Shown here piece by piece: positions 39,585 through 49,794 of a stretch of DNA of 64,000 bases (position 1 is the stretch's first letter; each line of letters starts with the position of its first letter). A model generated the notes under the pieces. That model did not search any database, was not told the origin of the DNA, and worked only from the letters and a program-made list of their open reading frames with translations. Source of the stretch: Thermohalobaculum xanthum (GTDB taxonomy: Bacteria > Pseudomonadota > Alphaproteobacteria > Rhodobacterales > Rhodobacteraceae); NCBI RefSeq assembly GCF_016623495.1, contig NZ_JAEHHL010000001.1, positions 1-64,000 on the forward strand, written 5' to 3'. Both the position numbers and the translations under genes were made by a program.

Positions 39585-40061
39585 TCAGAACTGCAGGGGC
39601 GCGTTGTCCACGACTTCCTTCATCACGAAGAAGGTGCGCGTCTGGCGCACGCCGGGCAGGGCGATCAGCTCGGTTCCGTGCAGCCGGTTGAAATCGGCCA
39701 TGTCGCGCACCCTGATCTTCAGGAAGTAGTCGAAGTCACCGGCGACCAGGTGGCAATCGAGGATGAAGCCGAGCCCGGACACCGCCGCCTCGAAGGCCGC
39801 GAAGCTCTCGGGCGTCGAGCGGTCGAGCACCACGCCGACGATCACCAGCGCCGCGCGGTTCACCGGCTCGGGCGCGACGCGGGCATGCACGCCCTCGATC
39901 AGCCCCTCGTCGAACAGGCGCTGCACCCGGCGATGGCAGGTCGCGGGGCTCAGGTTCACCCGCCGCGCGAGATCGGCGTTCGAGAGCCGACCGTCGGCCT
40001 GCAGCAGCCGCAGCAGCCTGAGGTCGATTCGGTCCAACGCTGCTGTGGTGGAATCGTTCAT
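39585..40061 (-). CDS. acdR: Lrp/AsnC family regulator, probable AcdR
   Basis: A 158-aa Lrp-type regulator: N-terminal AsnC HTH (DRIDLRLLRLLQADGRLSNADLARRVNLSPATCHRRVQRL, in pieces; about 10-60) and a C-terminal RAM ligand-binding domain (VVLDRSTPESFAAFEAAV, GDFDYFLKIRV). It diverges directly from ACC deaminase, the known arrangement of acdR and acdS in Rhizobiales, Azospirillum and Burkholderia, where AcdR activates acdS. The ATG at 40061 is preferred over one at 40076. The 156-bp shared spacer is AT-rich compared with its surroundings, as expected for a regulator-controlled promoter. Confidence 0.8.
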   Translation of the reverse strand: MNDSTTAALDRIDLRLLRLLQADGRLSNADLARRVNLSPATCHRRVQRLFDEGLIEGVHARVAPEPVNRAALVIVGVVLDRSTPESFAAFEAAVSGLGFILDCHLVAGDFDYFLKIRVRDMADFNRLHGTELIALPGVRQTRTFFVMKEVVDNAPLQF

Positions 40062-40217
40062 TACAGACCTAATCAACGAGAGAAACAGTCATATACATCG
40101 CATAACTTCACCGATCCATACGCCTATATCCATAAAGTTTCGAAGCACCTATCAGCCCCTCTCCGCTAGCCTCGTCGCCGGAACACAGGCTCCGATCCGC
40201 GCGAGGAGGCGCATCCC
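40062..40217. promoter_or_regulatory. Divergent promoter region acdR / acdS
   Basis: A markedly AT-rich 156-bp spacer (especially 40065-40160, with CATATACATCGCATAA and CTATATCCATAAAG). Lrp-type operators are AT-rich and loosely conserved. GAGGAGG stands before the acdS start. No single consensus box can be assigned by eye. Confidence 0.5.
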
Positions 40218-41234
40218 ATGCTTAAGAAATTCGAGCGATACCCCCTGACTTTCCCTCACCCCACGCCGATCGAACGGCTCGGGCGACTCTCGGAGGCGCT
40301 GGGCGGAAAAGTCGAGATCTACGCCAAGCGCGACGACTGCAACTCGGGCCTCGCGCTTGGCGGTAACAAGCTCAGGAAGCTCGAATACATCGTCCCCGAC
40401 GCGATCGCCCAGGGCGCCGACACGCTGGTCTCGATCGGCGGCGTGCAGTCGAACCACACCCGGATGGTCGCGGCGACCGCCGCCAAGATCGGCATGAAAT
40501 GCGTCGTGGTGCAGGAGGCCTGGGTTCCGCACGAGGACGCCGTCTACGACCGTGTCGGCAACATCCTGCTGACGCGCCTGATGGGGGCCGAGAGCCGCAT
40601 CGTCGAGGACGGCTTCGACATCGGCATCCGCCGCAGTTGGGAGGACGCGATCCAGTCGGTGCGCGACGCGGGCGGCAAGCCCTACGGCATCCCCGCCGGC
40701 GCCTCGGTCCACCCGCTGGGCGGGCTCGGTTATGTCCGCTTCGCCGAGGAGGTCCGCGCGCAGGAGGCCGAGATGGGCCTGCGCTTCGACTACATCATCG
40801 TCTGCGTCGTGACCGGCTCGACCCAGGCGGGGATGATCGTGGGCTTCAAGCCCGACGGGCGGGCGAGCCGCGTGATCGGCATCGATGCCTCGGGCACGCC
40901 CGAGCAGTGCCGCGCGCAGGTCGCTTCGATCGCGCGCAACACCGCCTCGCTGATCGGCCTCAAGGACGCGATCACCGACAACGACATCGTTATCATCCCG
41001 GACTACGCCTATCCCGCCTATGGCGTGCCCAGCCGCGAGACCAACGAGGCCATCCGCCTCGCCGCGCGGACCGAGGCGATGATCACCGACCCGGTCTACG
41101 AGGGCAAATCCATGCAGGGCCTGATCGACCTGGTCGCCAAGGGTACGATCCCGGCGGGCTCGAAGGTGCTCTACGCGCATCTGGGCGGGGCGCCGGCACT
41201 CAACGGCTATGCCTACACCTACCGCAACGGCTGA
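40218..41234 (+). CDS. acdS: 1-aminocyclopropane-1-carboxylate (ACC) deaminase
   Basis: A 338-aa PLP enzyme that opens ACC, the ethylene precursor of plants, to 2-oxobutanoate and ammonia. Diagnostic residues match the Pseudomonas enzyme numbering exactly: PLP lysine K51 ([10 protein letters not shown]), S78, Y294, E295 (DPVYEGKSM) and L322 (AHLGGAP). The Glu and Leu separate true ACC deaminases from D-cysteine desulfhydrases. It is divergent from acdR and 50 bp upstream of a Liv-type permease operon. It suggests contact with plants, algae or their exudates, or use of ACC or D-serine-like compounds as nitrogen source. Confidence 0.93.
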   Translation: MLKKFERYPLTFPHPTPIERLGRLSEALGGKVEIYAKRDDCNSGLALGGNKLRKLEYIVPDAIAQGADTLVSIGGVQSNHTRMVAATAAKIGMKCVVVQEAWVPHEDAVYDRVGNILLTRLMGAESRIVEDGFDIGIRRSWEDAIQSVRDAGGKPYGIPAGASVHPLGGLGYVRFAEEVRAQEAEMGLRFDYIIVCVVTGSTQAGMIVGFKPDGRASRVIGIDASGTPEQCRAQVASIARNTASLIGLKDAITDNDIVIIPDYAYPAYGVPSRETNEAIRLAARTEAMITDPVYEGKSMQGLIDLVAKGTIPAGSKVLYAHLGGAPALNGYAYTYRNG

Positions 41235-41284
41235 ATTCGCCCGCCGCTCTCGACACTTGGTCCGCGCCGCGCTATGCGCGGCGC

Positions 41285-42205
41285 ATGACCCTCGCGCTCT
41301 TCCTCGAACAGCTTCTGAACGGCGTGCAGCTGGGCCTCACGCTGTTCCTGATGGCGGCGGGGCTGACGCTGGTCTTCGGCGTCATGGGCCTGATCAACCT
41401 CGCGCATGGCTCGCTCTACATGACGGGCGCCTTCGTCTGCGCCACCGTTGCGGGCTGGACTGGATCGTTCTGGGCCGGCCTCTTGGCGGGCGCGCTGGCC
41501 GCGGCGGCGGTGGGCGCGCTGGTCGAGGTGTCGGTGATCCGGCGGCTCTATGCGCGCGATCATCTCGACCAGGTGCTGGCGACTTTCGCGCTGATCCTGA
41601 TATTCTCGGAGGGCGCGCGGCTGGTGTTTGGCGACCGGCCGCTCTGGCTCGACATCCCGCCGGCGCTGTCGGGCACGCTCGCCCTGCCGGGCGGTGCCGA
41701 GTATCCGCTCTACCGGCTGGCGATCATCGCCATCGGGCTGGGGCTGGCGGGCGGCCTTTGGTGGCTCATCAACCGCACGCGCATCGGCATGCAGATCCGG
41801 GCGGGCGAGGCCGATCGCGAGATGATCGCGGCGCTGGGCGTGGATATCCGCAGACTCTACACGCTGGTCTTCGCGCTGGGCGCGGGGCTTGCGGGGCTTG
41901 CCGGCGCGCTGGTGGGCGCGCTGCAGTCGGTCCAGGTCGGGATGGGCGAGCCCGTCCTGATCCTCGCCTTCGTCGTGATCGTGATCGGGGGCATCGGCTC
42001 GATCCGCGGGGCACTGGCGGGCGCGGTGCTGGTGGGCGTGATCGACACCATGGGCCGGGTCTTCCTTCCGGCGGGGTTCGGGCTCTTCATGCCGCCGGCC
42101 GAGGCGACGGCGACAGGCTCCGCCCTCGCCTCGATGCTGATCTACCTGGTGATGGCGCTGATCCTCGCGCTCAAGCCCAAGGGCCTGTTCCCCGCCGATG
42201 CGTGA
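41285..42205 (+). CDS. livH: Branched-chain-amino-acid-type ABC transporter permease (LivH)
   Basis: A 306-aa inner-membrane permease with eight predicted helices (for example VQLGLTLFLMAAGLTLVFGVMGLINLAHGSLYM at 15-47 and the Gly/Ala-rich C-terminal part). The family signature GLINLAHGSLYM and GGIGSIRGALAGAVLVG are visible. With LivM, LivG and LivF it forms a complete ABC import set, but the substrate cannot be told from sequence. It overlaps livM by 8 bp and begins 50 bp after acdS, so ACC or a related amino acid is a plausible substrate. Confidence 0.9.
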   Translation: MTLALFLEQLLNGVQLGLTLFLMAAGLTLVFGVMGLINLAHGSLYMTGAFVCATVAGWTGSFWAGLLAGALAAAAVGALVEVSVIRRLYARDHLDQVLATFALILIFSEGARLVFGDRPLWLDIPPALSGTLALPGGAEYPLYRLAIIAIGLGLAGGLWWLINRTRIGMQIRAGEADREMIAALGVDIRRLYTLVFALGAGLAGLAGALVGALQSVQVGMGEPVLILAFVVIVIGGIGSIRGALAGAVLVGVIDTMGRVFLPAGFGLFMPPAEATATGSALASMLIYLVMALILALKPKGLFPADA

Positions 42206-43175
42206 GGGGCTGGTCAATCTCGCGCTGATCGCGCTCCTGCCTCTCGTCGCGCTTGGCGCGCAGGCGGCGGGCGAGACCTATTTCGTCACCCTCGTGACCA
42301 AGGCCACGATCCTCGCGCTCGCCGGGATCGGGCTGAACCTGGCGCTGGGGGTGGGCGGCATGGTCAGCCTGGGCCACGCGGCTTTCTTCGGCATTGGCGG
42401 CTATGCCGCGGGGATCGCGGCGCACCACGTGTTTGCCGGCACGCCGGTCCTCGGCTGGCCGCTGACGGTCGAAGGCACCGACCAGATGCCGCTGATCTGG
42501 CTTGCCGGGATCGCGGCGGCGGGGCTGGCCGCGGCGGCGATCGGCGCGGTGTCGCTGCGCACCCAGGGCGTGCACTTCATCATGATCACGCTCGCCTTCG
42601 CCCAGATGGTCTACTACCTCGGCGTCTCGTGGAAGGCCTATGGCGGCGAGGACGGGCTGCCGATCTACCTGCGCAACCAGTTCCCGGGGCTGGATACCGG
42701 CGACGCGATGCAGTTCTTCGCCCTCGCCTTCGCCTGCCTGCTCGCGGGCGTGGCGCTGGTCTGGCAGGTCTCGCGATCGCGCTTCGGGCAGGCGCTGGCA
42801 ATGGCGCGGATGAACGAGGCGCGGCTTGCCGCCTCGGGCATCTCGCCATACCCGGTGCGGCTTGCGGGGTTCGTGCTCTCGGGCATGATCGTGGCGCTGG
42901 CGGGGGCGCTGTTCGCCGATCTCAACGGCTTTACCGGGCCTTCGATGCTTAGCTGGCACCGCTCGGGCGAGATCATGGTGCTGGTGATCCTGGGCGGCGT
43001 CGGGCGGCTTTGCGGGCCGCTGGCGGGCGCGATGCTGTTCGTGGCGTTCGAGACCTGGCTCGGCGGGCTGACCGACCGCTGGCAGCTGTTCCTCGGGCTC
43101 GTGCTGCTCGGGGTCGTGCTGTTCGCGCGGGGCGGGCTGATCGGCATGCTTGCGGGGAGGGCGCGGCATGGCTGA
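42198..43175 (+). CDS. livM: Branched-chain-amino-acid-type ABC transporter permease (LivM)
   Basis: A 325-aa polytopic permease (about 9-10 helices) with the LivM signature around GIGLNLALGVGGMVSLGHAAFFGIGGYAAG (about 33-62) and GAIGAVSLRTQGVHFIMITLAFAQM. Paired with LivH to form the transmembrane pore of the importer. The start overlaps livH by 8 bp; the end overlaps livG's ATG by about 8 bp (43168 to 43175). Translation of the whole set therefore looks coupled. Confidence 0.9.
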   Translation: MREGLVNLALIALLPLVALGAQAAGETYFVTLVTKATILALAGIGLNLALGVGGMVSLGHAAFFGIGGYAAGIAAHHVFAGTPVLGWPLTVEGTDQMPLIWLAGIAAAGLAAAAIGAVSLRTQGVHFIMITLAFAQMVYYLGVSWKAYGGEDGLPIYLRNQFPGLDTGDAMQFFALAFACLLAGVALVWQVSRSRFGQALAMARMNEARLAASGISPYPVRLAGFVLSGMIVALAGALFADLNGFTGPSMLSWHRSGEIMVLVILGGVGRLCGPLAGAMLFVAFETWLGGLTDRWQLFLGLVLLGVVLFARGGLIGMLAGRARHG

Positions 43176-43916
43176 GCCGATCCTTGCGCTGCGCGGCCTG
43201 TCGAAATCCTTCGGCGCGCTCAAGGCCACCGACGACGTCTCGCTCGATCTCAGGCCGGGCGAGATCCACGCGCTGATCGGACCCAACGGTGCCGGCAAGT
43301 CCACGCTGATCGGCCAGATCGCGGGCAGCGTCGTGCCCGATGCGGGCGAGGTCTGGCTGGGCGGGCGCCAGATCACCGGCCTTTCGGTCGCGGCGCGGGC
43401 GCGGGCGGGGCTTGCCCGCAGCTTCCAGGTCTCGTCGCTGGCGATGGAGGTCTCGGCCCGGGTCAACGTGCGCCTCGCGGCGCAGGGCCGGGCAGGGGGG
43501 ACCTACCGGCTCTGGGGTTCGGCCTCGCGCGATTCCAGGCTGGCGGCGGCCGCCGAAGCCGCGCTTGCCCGCGTGGGGCTCGAGGCGCGCGCCGACATCC
43601 CGGTGGCCGAGCTCAGCCATGGCGAGCGGCGCCTTGCCGAAATGGCCTGCGCGCTCGCGCTCGCGCCGCGCGTCTTTCTGCTCGACGAGCCGATGGCGGG
43701 GCTCGGCGCCGACGGGACGGCGCGGCTGACCGCGCTGCTCGACGGCCTGCGGCACGAGGCGCCGATCCTGCTGGTCGAGCACGACATGGACGCCGTCTTC
43801 CGGCTGGCCGACCGCATCAGTGTGCTGGTCTATGGCCGGGTGATCCTGACCGGCACGCCCGACGAGATCCGCGCCTCGCGCGAGGTGCGCGAAGCCTATC
43901 TGGGCGAGGAGGCGTG

Positions 43917-43917
<1 letters not shown>
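43168..43917 (+). CDS. livG: ABC transporter ATP-binding protein (LivG)
   Basis: A 249-aa ATPase. Walker A is GPNGAGKST (about residues 35-43), the signature motif lies in LSHGERRLAEMACALA, and Walker B is VFLLDEPMAGLG, followed by an H-loop histidine in LLVEHDMDAVF. The length and the LivG-type signature loop identify the larger ATPase of the Liv-type importer. The start with GGGGAGGG upstream is inside the livM end; the stop shares one base with the livF ATG (TGATG), the tightest coupling in the operon. Confidence 0.92.
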
Positions 43918-44597
<680 letters not shown>

Positions 44598-44624
44598 GCA
44601 CGGCGCCGGGGCGCCGCAGCGCTT

Positions 44625-45626
44625 TCAGGTGCTCTCGGCCGTATAGCTGCGGATGCGCTCCAGCACCTCCGCGCCGATGGTGATGCCCTCGGCCTCGGCC
44701 TTCGCCAGCACCGCCTGCCGGCGCTGGCCCGGGATATGCCCGCCCATCGCCTCGACCCGCGCGGCCCACGCATCGAGGCGCTGTGCCATCCCCGCGCCGC
44801 CCGTTGCCTCGGGCGCGATGGCGACGACCAGCAGCCCCGTCATCGGGCTGGCGTTGCCCTCGATGATCGAGGGCGCGTCGAGAGACCAGTTTGCCCCCGT
44901 CAGCCCCGCCGCAAGCAGCTCGACCATCAGCGCCATGTTGCCACCGCGCGCGCCGCCATAGGGCAGCAGCGCCCCGGCCATCGCCGCGACAGGATCTGTG
45001 GTCGGGTTGCCTTCGGCGTCGAGCGCCCAGCCCTCGGGGATCGGCTCGCCCGCCTCGGCGGCGCGGCGGATGTTCACGAAAGCGGTCTGGCTCGACGACT
45101 GGTCGATCAGCAGCGTGCCGTCACCACGCGGCGCCGCCAGCGCGATCGGGTTGGTGCAGAACACCGAGGCCGTGGTGCCCGAGGCCGCCAGCAGCGCGGG
45201 CCCGTTGGTCGCAGCCAGCGCCACCAGCCCCCGCTCGGCCAGGCGATTGGCGAAATAGCCCAGTTGCCCGCAGGTATAGGCCGCCTTCTGCGCGAACACC
45301 GCCACGCCGAACGAGCGCGCGACCTCGATCAGTTCCTCGAAGACGCGGTCGAAGCCCAGATGGGCCACCCCGCCGCCCGCGTCCGAGCGCAGCACGACAG
45401 GCGAGGCGCGGCTGATGTCGGGCTCGGCCTGTCCGTCGATCCGCCCGGCTTCGAGGCTCGAGAGATAATCGAGGAAGTGCGAGACCCCGACCGTCGGCAG
45501 CCCCTCGGCCTCGGCCGCCACCGCTGCGTTGGCGATCGAGCGCGCGACCGTTTCGCGCGCGCCGGCGCCGATCGCCGCGCGGGTCAGCAGCGCGCGTGCC
45601 GCGTCCAGGCTCAGTGTCTCGCTCAT
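44625..45626 (-). CDS. Ldh/DpkA family NAD(P)-dependent dehydrogenase (malate/lactate dehydrogenase superfamily)
   Basis: A 333-aa protein of the Ldh2/Mdh2 family, unrelated to classical Rossmann lactate dehydrogenase. Signatures: VGVSHFLDYLSSLEAG near 45-65 and GARGGNMALMVELLAAGLTGANW near 225-250. Members include ureidoglycolate, sulfolactate and malate dehydrogenases and delta-1-piperideine/pyrroline-2-carboxylate reductase (DpkA), which can also form or oxidise N-methyl amino acids. Beside N-methyl demethylases, the DpkA-like job is attractive but inferred. The start lies 1 bp after the upstream gene's stop, so it is the last gene of the demethylase operon. Confidence 0.82.
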   Translation of the reverse strand: MSETLSLDAARALLTRAAIGAGARETVARSIANAAVAAEAEGLPTVGVSHFLDYLSSLEAGRIDGQAEPDISRASPVVLRSDAGGGVAHLGFDRVFEELIEVARSFGVAVFAQKAAYTCGQLGYFANRLAERGLVALAATNGPALLAASGTTASVFCTNPIALAAPRGDGTLLIDQSSSQTAFVNIRRAAEAGEPIPEGWALDAEGNPTTDPVAAMAGALLPYGGARGGNMALMVELLAAGLTGANWSLDAPSIIEGNASPMTGLLVVAIAPEATGGAGMAQRLDAWAARVEAMGGHIPGQRRQAVLAKAEAEGITIGAEVLERIRSYTAEST

Positions 45627-45627
45627 C

Positions 45628-47610
45628 TCAGATCTCCAATGCCGCTTTGCGCCCGTCATGAATCGCGTAGGGGGCTTGCCGGGGCGCTGCCGCGTCGCCG
45701 ATCAGCCGCAACTCGATGCCGCGCCCGTCGAGCGCGCGGTAGAGCCCGTCCTCGGCCCGGTTCGGCACCGCCATCACCAGGTCGTCCGCCTCGATCAGCT
45801 GCGCCTCGCCGGTCAGGAAGCTCGCGACCCGCGCGCCGGCCGCGGCCCATTCGAGGATGCCGCTTTCGCAGACGAAGCGGACCCCAAGCCTGGCCAGTCG
45901 CTGGCGCAGCGGATAGTCGGCGGCGGTGCGCTGCAGTTCCTTGCCGACCAGCGGGTCGGGGGTGACGATGGTGACCTCGTGCCCGGCCTCGGCCAGGTGC
46001 CAGGCCGTGCCGGCGCCGCGCCAGTTGCCGCCCTCGTCCAGCACGATCACGCGCTTGCCGGGCCGCGCGACCCTGCCCATCACGTCCTCGGCCGACCAGA
46101 CCCGGCCGCGTTCGATCCCCGGCAGGCGGGCGAGATGCGGCATCGCCTTCTGGAAGCCGTCGCCGTCGGGCAGGGCGCCCGTGGCCACGATCACCACATC
46201 GGGTGAAAACCCCTCTATGTCATCGGCCTCGACATAGGTGTTGAGCCGCAGCTCGACCTGCAGCCGGGTGAGCTGGCGCTCATACCACTCGATCAGGTCG
46301 AGGATCTGCGCGCGCCGCGGCTGCAGCCCGGCCAGGCGGAACTGCCCGCCCAGCCGATCGGCGGCCTCGGCCAGAACCACGCGGTGCCCGCGCTCGGCCG
46401 CGACCCGCGTGGCCTCGAGCCCCGCGACACCGCCGCCCACCACCAGCACGCGTCTCGGACGTTCGGCGGGGGTGAACCGGTCGCCGCCCCATTCCCACTC
46501 GCGGCCGACCGAGGGGTTCACCACGCACGAGATCCAGTAGTCGCGCGAGCGCCGGCCCCAGCACATCTGGTTGCACGACAGGCAGCCGCGCACGTCCTCG
46601 GGACGGCCTTCGGCGGCCTTGGTTGCCAGGTGCGGGTCGGCGATCTGCCCGCGCACGATCGAGACGAGATCGGCCTCGTCCGCCCTGAGCACGTCCTCGC
46701 CGTTCTGCGGGGTGCGGATATGGCTCTCGGCGGTGACGAGGGCATGCTTCACCACCCCTTTCAGCGTGGCGGCCAGCGGCGTCCCCAGCTTCTCGCCGTA
46801 AAGGAAGGTCGGCATCAGCTTGTAGAAGTCGAAATAGCTGCCGGTCCCGCAGGTCACGTAGTCCACCATCGCTTCGCGGTCGTGGCGCTCGACGATCTCG
46901 GCGATGCTCTCGCGGCTCAGGGCGACCTCGAAGTCCAGCTCGTCGTTGACGGCCAGGCCGATGACGAAGTTGTCGCCACAGGTTTTTCGAATGCGCTGAA
47001 TGATTTCGCGCGAGAACCTTGTGCGGTTTTCGAGGCTACCGCCCCACTTGTCGTCGCGCCGGTTCGACCAGGGCGTCCAGAACTGGTCGACCAGCCCGTG
47101 ATAAGCCGCCCAGACCTCGACCCCGTCGAAGCCCGCCTCGCGGCAGCGCCGCGCCGCCTGCACGAAGCCGTCGATCGTCTCCTCGATCTCGGCCTCGGTC
47201 ATGGCGTGGCTGCCGTCCGAGTCGTGGTAGGACGGCATCCCCGAGGGCGACCAGTGCGGGTGGTAGGAGTTGTCGGAATCCCCGTGCTGGCCGACGTGGT
47301 AGAGCTGCTGGATCGCGACGGCGCCGTGGTCCTTGATCGCCTCGGTCACGCGGCGGAAATGCGGAACCACCTCGTCCGATGTATGCCGGAAGTTGCCCCG
47401 CGTGAGCACCGCGGCCGGATGCACGGGCATCGGCTCGACCACCACCATCGCTGCGCCGCCGATGGCACGCTCGCGGTAATAGGCGGCGTGGCGCTCGGTC
47501 GGCAGGCCCTCGACCGCCATGTTTGCGGTATGTGCGCCGAAAACGATCCTGTTCCTAAGGGTATGCCCGCGCAGGCTAACGGGCGACATCAGGCGCGGAA
47601 AGGCGGTCAT
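45628..47610 (-). CDS. NADH:flavin oxidoreductase / TMADH-type N-demethylase (second copy)
   Basis: A 660-aa flavin-iron-sulfur oxidoreductase: FMN TIM barrel of the Old Yellow Enzyme type (about 1-340), a [4Fe-4S] site with all four Cys at C343, C346, C350 and C362 (C-x2-C-x3-C-x11-C), and C-terminal FAD/NAD folds (VLVVGGGVAGLEATRVAAERG, about 395; VIVLDEGGNWRG, about 525). Relatives demethylate trimethylamine, dimethylglycine and N-methylproline or reduce dienoyl-CoA. Its ATG follows the upstream homologue's stop directly with zero spacing. An N-methylated amine or amino acid is the likely substrate from context. Confidence 0.85.
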   Translation of the reverse strand: MTAFPRLMSPVSLRGHTLRNRIVFGAHTANMAVEGLPTERHAAYYRERAIGGAAMVVVEPMPVHPAAVLTRGNFRHTSDEVVPHFRRVTEAIKDHGAVAIQQLYHVGQHGDSDNSYHPHWSPSGMPSYHDSDGSHAMTEAEIEETIDGFVQAARRCREAGFDGVEVWAAYHGLVDQFWTPWSNRRDDKWGGSLENRTRFSREIIQRIRKTCGDNFVIGLAVNDELDFEVALSRESIAEIVERHDREAMVDYVTCGTGSYFDFYKLMPTFLYGEKLGTPLAATLKGVVKHALVTAESHIRTPQNGEDVLRADEADLVSIVRGQIADPHLATKAAEGRPEDVRGCLSCNQMCWGRRSRDYWISCVVNPSVGREWEWGGDRFTPAERPRRVLVVGGGVAGLEATRVAAERGHRVVLAEAADRLGGQFRLAGLQPRRAQILDLIEWYERQLTRLQVELRLNTYVEADDIEGFSPDVVIVATGALPDGDGFQKAMPHLARLPGIERGRVWSAEDVMGRVARPGKRVIVLDEGGNWRGAGTAWHLAEAGHEVTIVTPDPLVGKELQRTAADYPLRQRLARLGVRFVCESGILEWAAAGARVASFLTGEAQLIEADDLVMAVPNRAEDGLYRALDGRGIELRLIGDAAAPRQAPYAIHDGRKAALEI

Positions 47611-49647
47611 TCACAGGTCCTTCGCGTATCTCAGCCCGTCATAGATGGCGGCATGGATGTTGCGCGAGGCCACGGCGTCGCCGATCCGGATCAGCCGGAA
47701 GCGCCCGTCCGCATTGGTCGCCAGCGTCTGCGGGCGCCCGGCGATCAGCGCGGCATAGTCGATCGCGCCGCCATTCACCGAATGGGGCTTCAGCGCCTCG
47801 TAAAGCTCGGAGTCCGGCAGGGTGCCGTGCTCGACCACCACCTGGTCCACCAGCCGCGTGTCGGTGGTGTCGGCATAGTCCGACCCCAGCGTCACCTTCA
47901 GCTTGTTGCCCTCGCGCGCGACGCCCTTCACGCGGCTGTTGATGGTCACGCGCACGCCCTTCTCGGCAAAGACGCGCGCATATGGGACGTGGTTGAGGCC
48001 GCCCATCTCGGGCGCAAAGAAACGCTCGGGGCTGACAACCTCGACCGCGGCGCCCGCCCGCGCGGCGATCTCGGCCGCCGACATGCCCGGATGCCCGCCA
48101 TTGTCGTCATAGACCAGGACCTCGGCCCCGGGCTTCGCCTCGCCCGACAGGATGTCCCAGGACGAGGTCACCAGCTCCTCGCCGAACTCGACGCAGGCGG
48201 TGTTGGGCAGGCCCCCGGTTGCCAGGATCACCACGTCCGGCGCCTCGGCCATGATCTCGTCCGCGTCGCCGAAGGTGTTGAAGCGCGTCTCGACGCCCAG
48301 CCGCTCCAGTTCCTCCAGCCGCCAGTCGACGATGCCGATCAGCTCGGAGCGCCGAGGGTTCTTGGCGGCGAGCCGGATCTGTCCGCCGGCCTGCGACGCG
48401 GCCTCGATCAGCGTCACCTTGTGCCCGCGTTCGCCTGCGACGCGCGCGGCCTCCAACCCCGCCGGGCCGGCGCCCACCACGATCACGCGCCGCGAGGCCT
48501 CGGCCTTCGCGATCTCGTGGGGCATCGTCTCCTCGCGGCCGGTTGCGGCGTTGTGGATGCACAGCGCCTCGCCACCCTCGTAGATGCGGTCGAGGCAGTA
48601 GGTCGCTCCGACGCAGGGCCGGATCCGGTGCTCGAGCCCGGCGGCCACCTTGCGCGCGATGTGCGGATCGGCGATGTGCGCCCGTGTCATGCCGACCATG
48701 TCGAGCTTGCCCTCGGCGATGGCGTGGCGCGCGGTGGCCACGTCGGGGATGCGCGCGGCGTGGAAGACCGGGAACTTGACCGCAGCGCGCACCTCGCCCG
48801 CGAAATCGAGATGCGGCGCCGAGCGCATGCCCTGAATCGGGATGACGTTCGACAGCGCCGCGTCGGTCTCGATATGGCCCCGGATCAGGTTGAGGAAATC
48901 GACCCGTCCGGTGGCCACGATGCGCCGGGCGATCTCGACGCCTTCCTCGCGGCTCAGGCCCTTGTCCCAGTCCTCGTCCGCCACCATGCGCACGCCCACC
49001 AGGAAATCGGGCCCGACACGGTCGCGGATGGCCTCGAGCACCCGGTCGGTAAAGCGCAGGCGGTTCGCCAGGCCGCCGCCGTATTCGTCCTCGCGCTGGT
49101 TGGTGGCAGGCGACCAGAAGCCGTCCATCAGGTGGCCATAGGCCTCCAGCTCGATGCCATCGAGCCCGGCTTCCTTCATCCGCTCGGCCGCGTCGGCATA
49201 ATCCGCGACGATGCGGTCGATGTCCCAGTGCTCGGCCTCCTTGGGGAAGGCGCGGTGAGCGGGTTCGCGGACCGGCGAGGGGGCCAGCACCGGCAGCCAG
49301 TCGCCCTTGTTCCAGCCCGTGCGCCGGCCCAGATGCGTGATCTGGATCATCACCGCCGAGCCGTGCGCGTGGCAGTCGTCCGCAAGGCGCTTCAGCCAGC
49401 CCACGATCGCGTCGTCATAGGCGTGCAGGTTGCCGAAGGCCTGCGGGCTGTCGGGCGACACCACGGCCGAGCCCGCGGTCATCGTGAGCGCGATGCCCCC
49501 CTTCGCCTTCTCGACGTGGTAGAGCCGGTATCGGTCCTTCGGCATCCCGTCCTCGGAATAGGCGGGCTCGTGCGCCGTCGACATGATGCGGTTGCGCAGC
49601 GTCAGGTGACGCAGCTGGTAGGGGCTCAGAAGGGGGTCGTCACGCAT
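47611..49647 (-). CDS. NADH:flavin oxidoreductase / N-methylproline-demethylase-like protein (first copy)
   Basis: A 678-aa homologue of the next gene with the same layout: OYE barrel, Fe-S segment, FAD/NAD domains (VIVVGAGPAGLEAARVAGERG, about 388). It resembles N-methylproline demethylases of stachydrine (proline betaine) degradation, with a long barrel-end segment GGEALCIHNAATGRE. Only three of four canonical Fe-S cysteines are present: C345, C351 and C363; position 348, Cys in trimethylamine dehydrogenase, is Ala. The ATG at 49647 is preferred over one 8 codons earlier because MRDDPLLSPYQL matches family starts. It opens a three-gene operon with the second copy and the Ldh-family gene. 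Confidence 0.85.
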   Translation of the reverse strand: MRDDPLLSPYQLRHLTLRNRIMSTAHEPAYSEDGMPKDRYRLYHVEKAKGGIALTMTAGSAVVSPDSPQAFGNLHAYDDAIVGWLKRLADDCHAHGSAVMIQITHLGRRTGWNKGDWLPVLAPSPVREPAHRAFPKEAEHWDIDRIVADYADAAERMKEAGLDGIELEAYGHLMDGFWSPATNQREDEYGGGLANRLRFTDRVLEAIRDRVGPDFLVGVRMVADEDWDKGLSREEGVEIARRIVATGRVDFLNLIRGHIETDAALSNVIPIQGMRSAPHLDFAGEVRAAVKFPVFHAARIPDVATARHAIAEGKLDMVGMTRAHIADPHIARKVAAGLEHRIRPCVGATYCLDRIYEGGEALCIHNAATGREETMPHEIAKAEASRRVIVVGAGPAGLEAARVAGERGHKVTLIEAASQAGGQIRLAAKNPRRSELIGIVDWRLEELERLGVETRFNTFGDADEIMAEAPDVVILATGGLPNTACVEFGEELVTSSWDILSGEAKPGAEVLVYDDNGGHPGMSAAEIAARAGAAVEVVSPERFFAPEMGGLNHVPYARVFAEKGVRVTINSRVKGVAREGNKLKVTLGSDYADTTDTRLVDQVVVEHGTLPDSELYEALKPHSVNGGAIDYAALIAGRPQTLATNADGRFRLIRIGDAVASRNIHAAIYDGLRYAKDL

Positions 49648-49702
49648 CGTGGGTCTGCCTCTTTCGCTCACGCGGCCGGTTGGTCGCGAAACGCGGATGA
49701 CT

Positions 49703-49750
49703 CTGAAAGTTTATCGATTTCAGTATCTTGCGAAGATTTCACGCGTGAAA
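49703..49750. promoter_or_regulatory. Two dyads in the promoter gap of the demethylase operon
   Basis: CTGAAA (49703-49708) is mirrored by TTTCAG (49718-49723), and TTTCACGCGTGAAA (49737-49750) is a perfect 14-bp palindrome. Both use TGAAA/TTTCA half-sites. They lie in the 147-bp gap between the MttB-family gene and the first oxidoreductase, in a lower-GC patch, and probably mark a separate promoter. Confidence 0.55.
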
Positions 49751-49794
49751 GACGGCGCAACGCGGCCGTGGCTGCGCTGTGCATCGCCGTCCGG

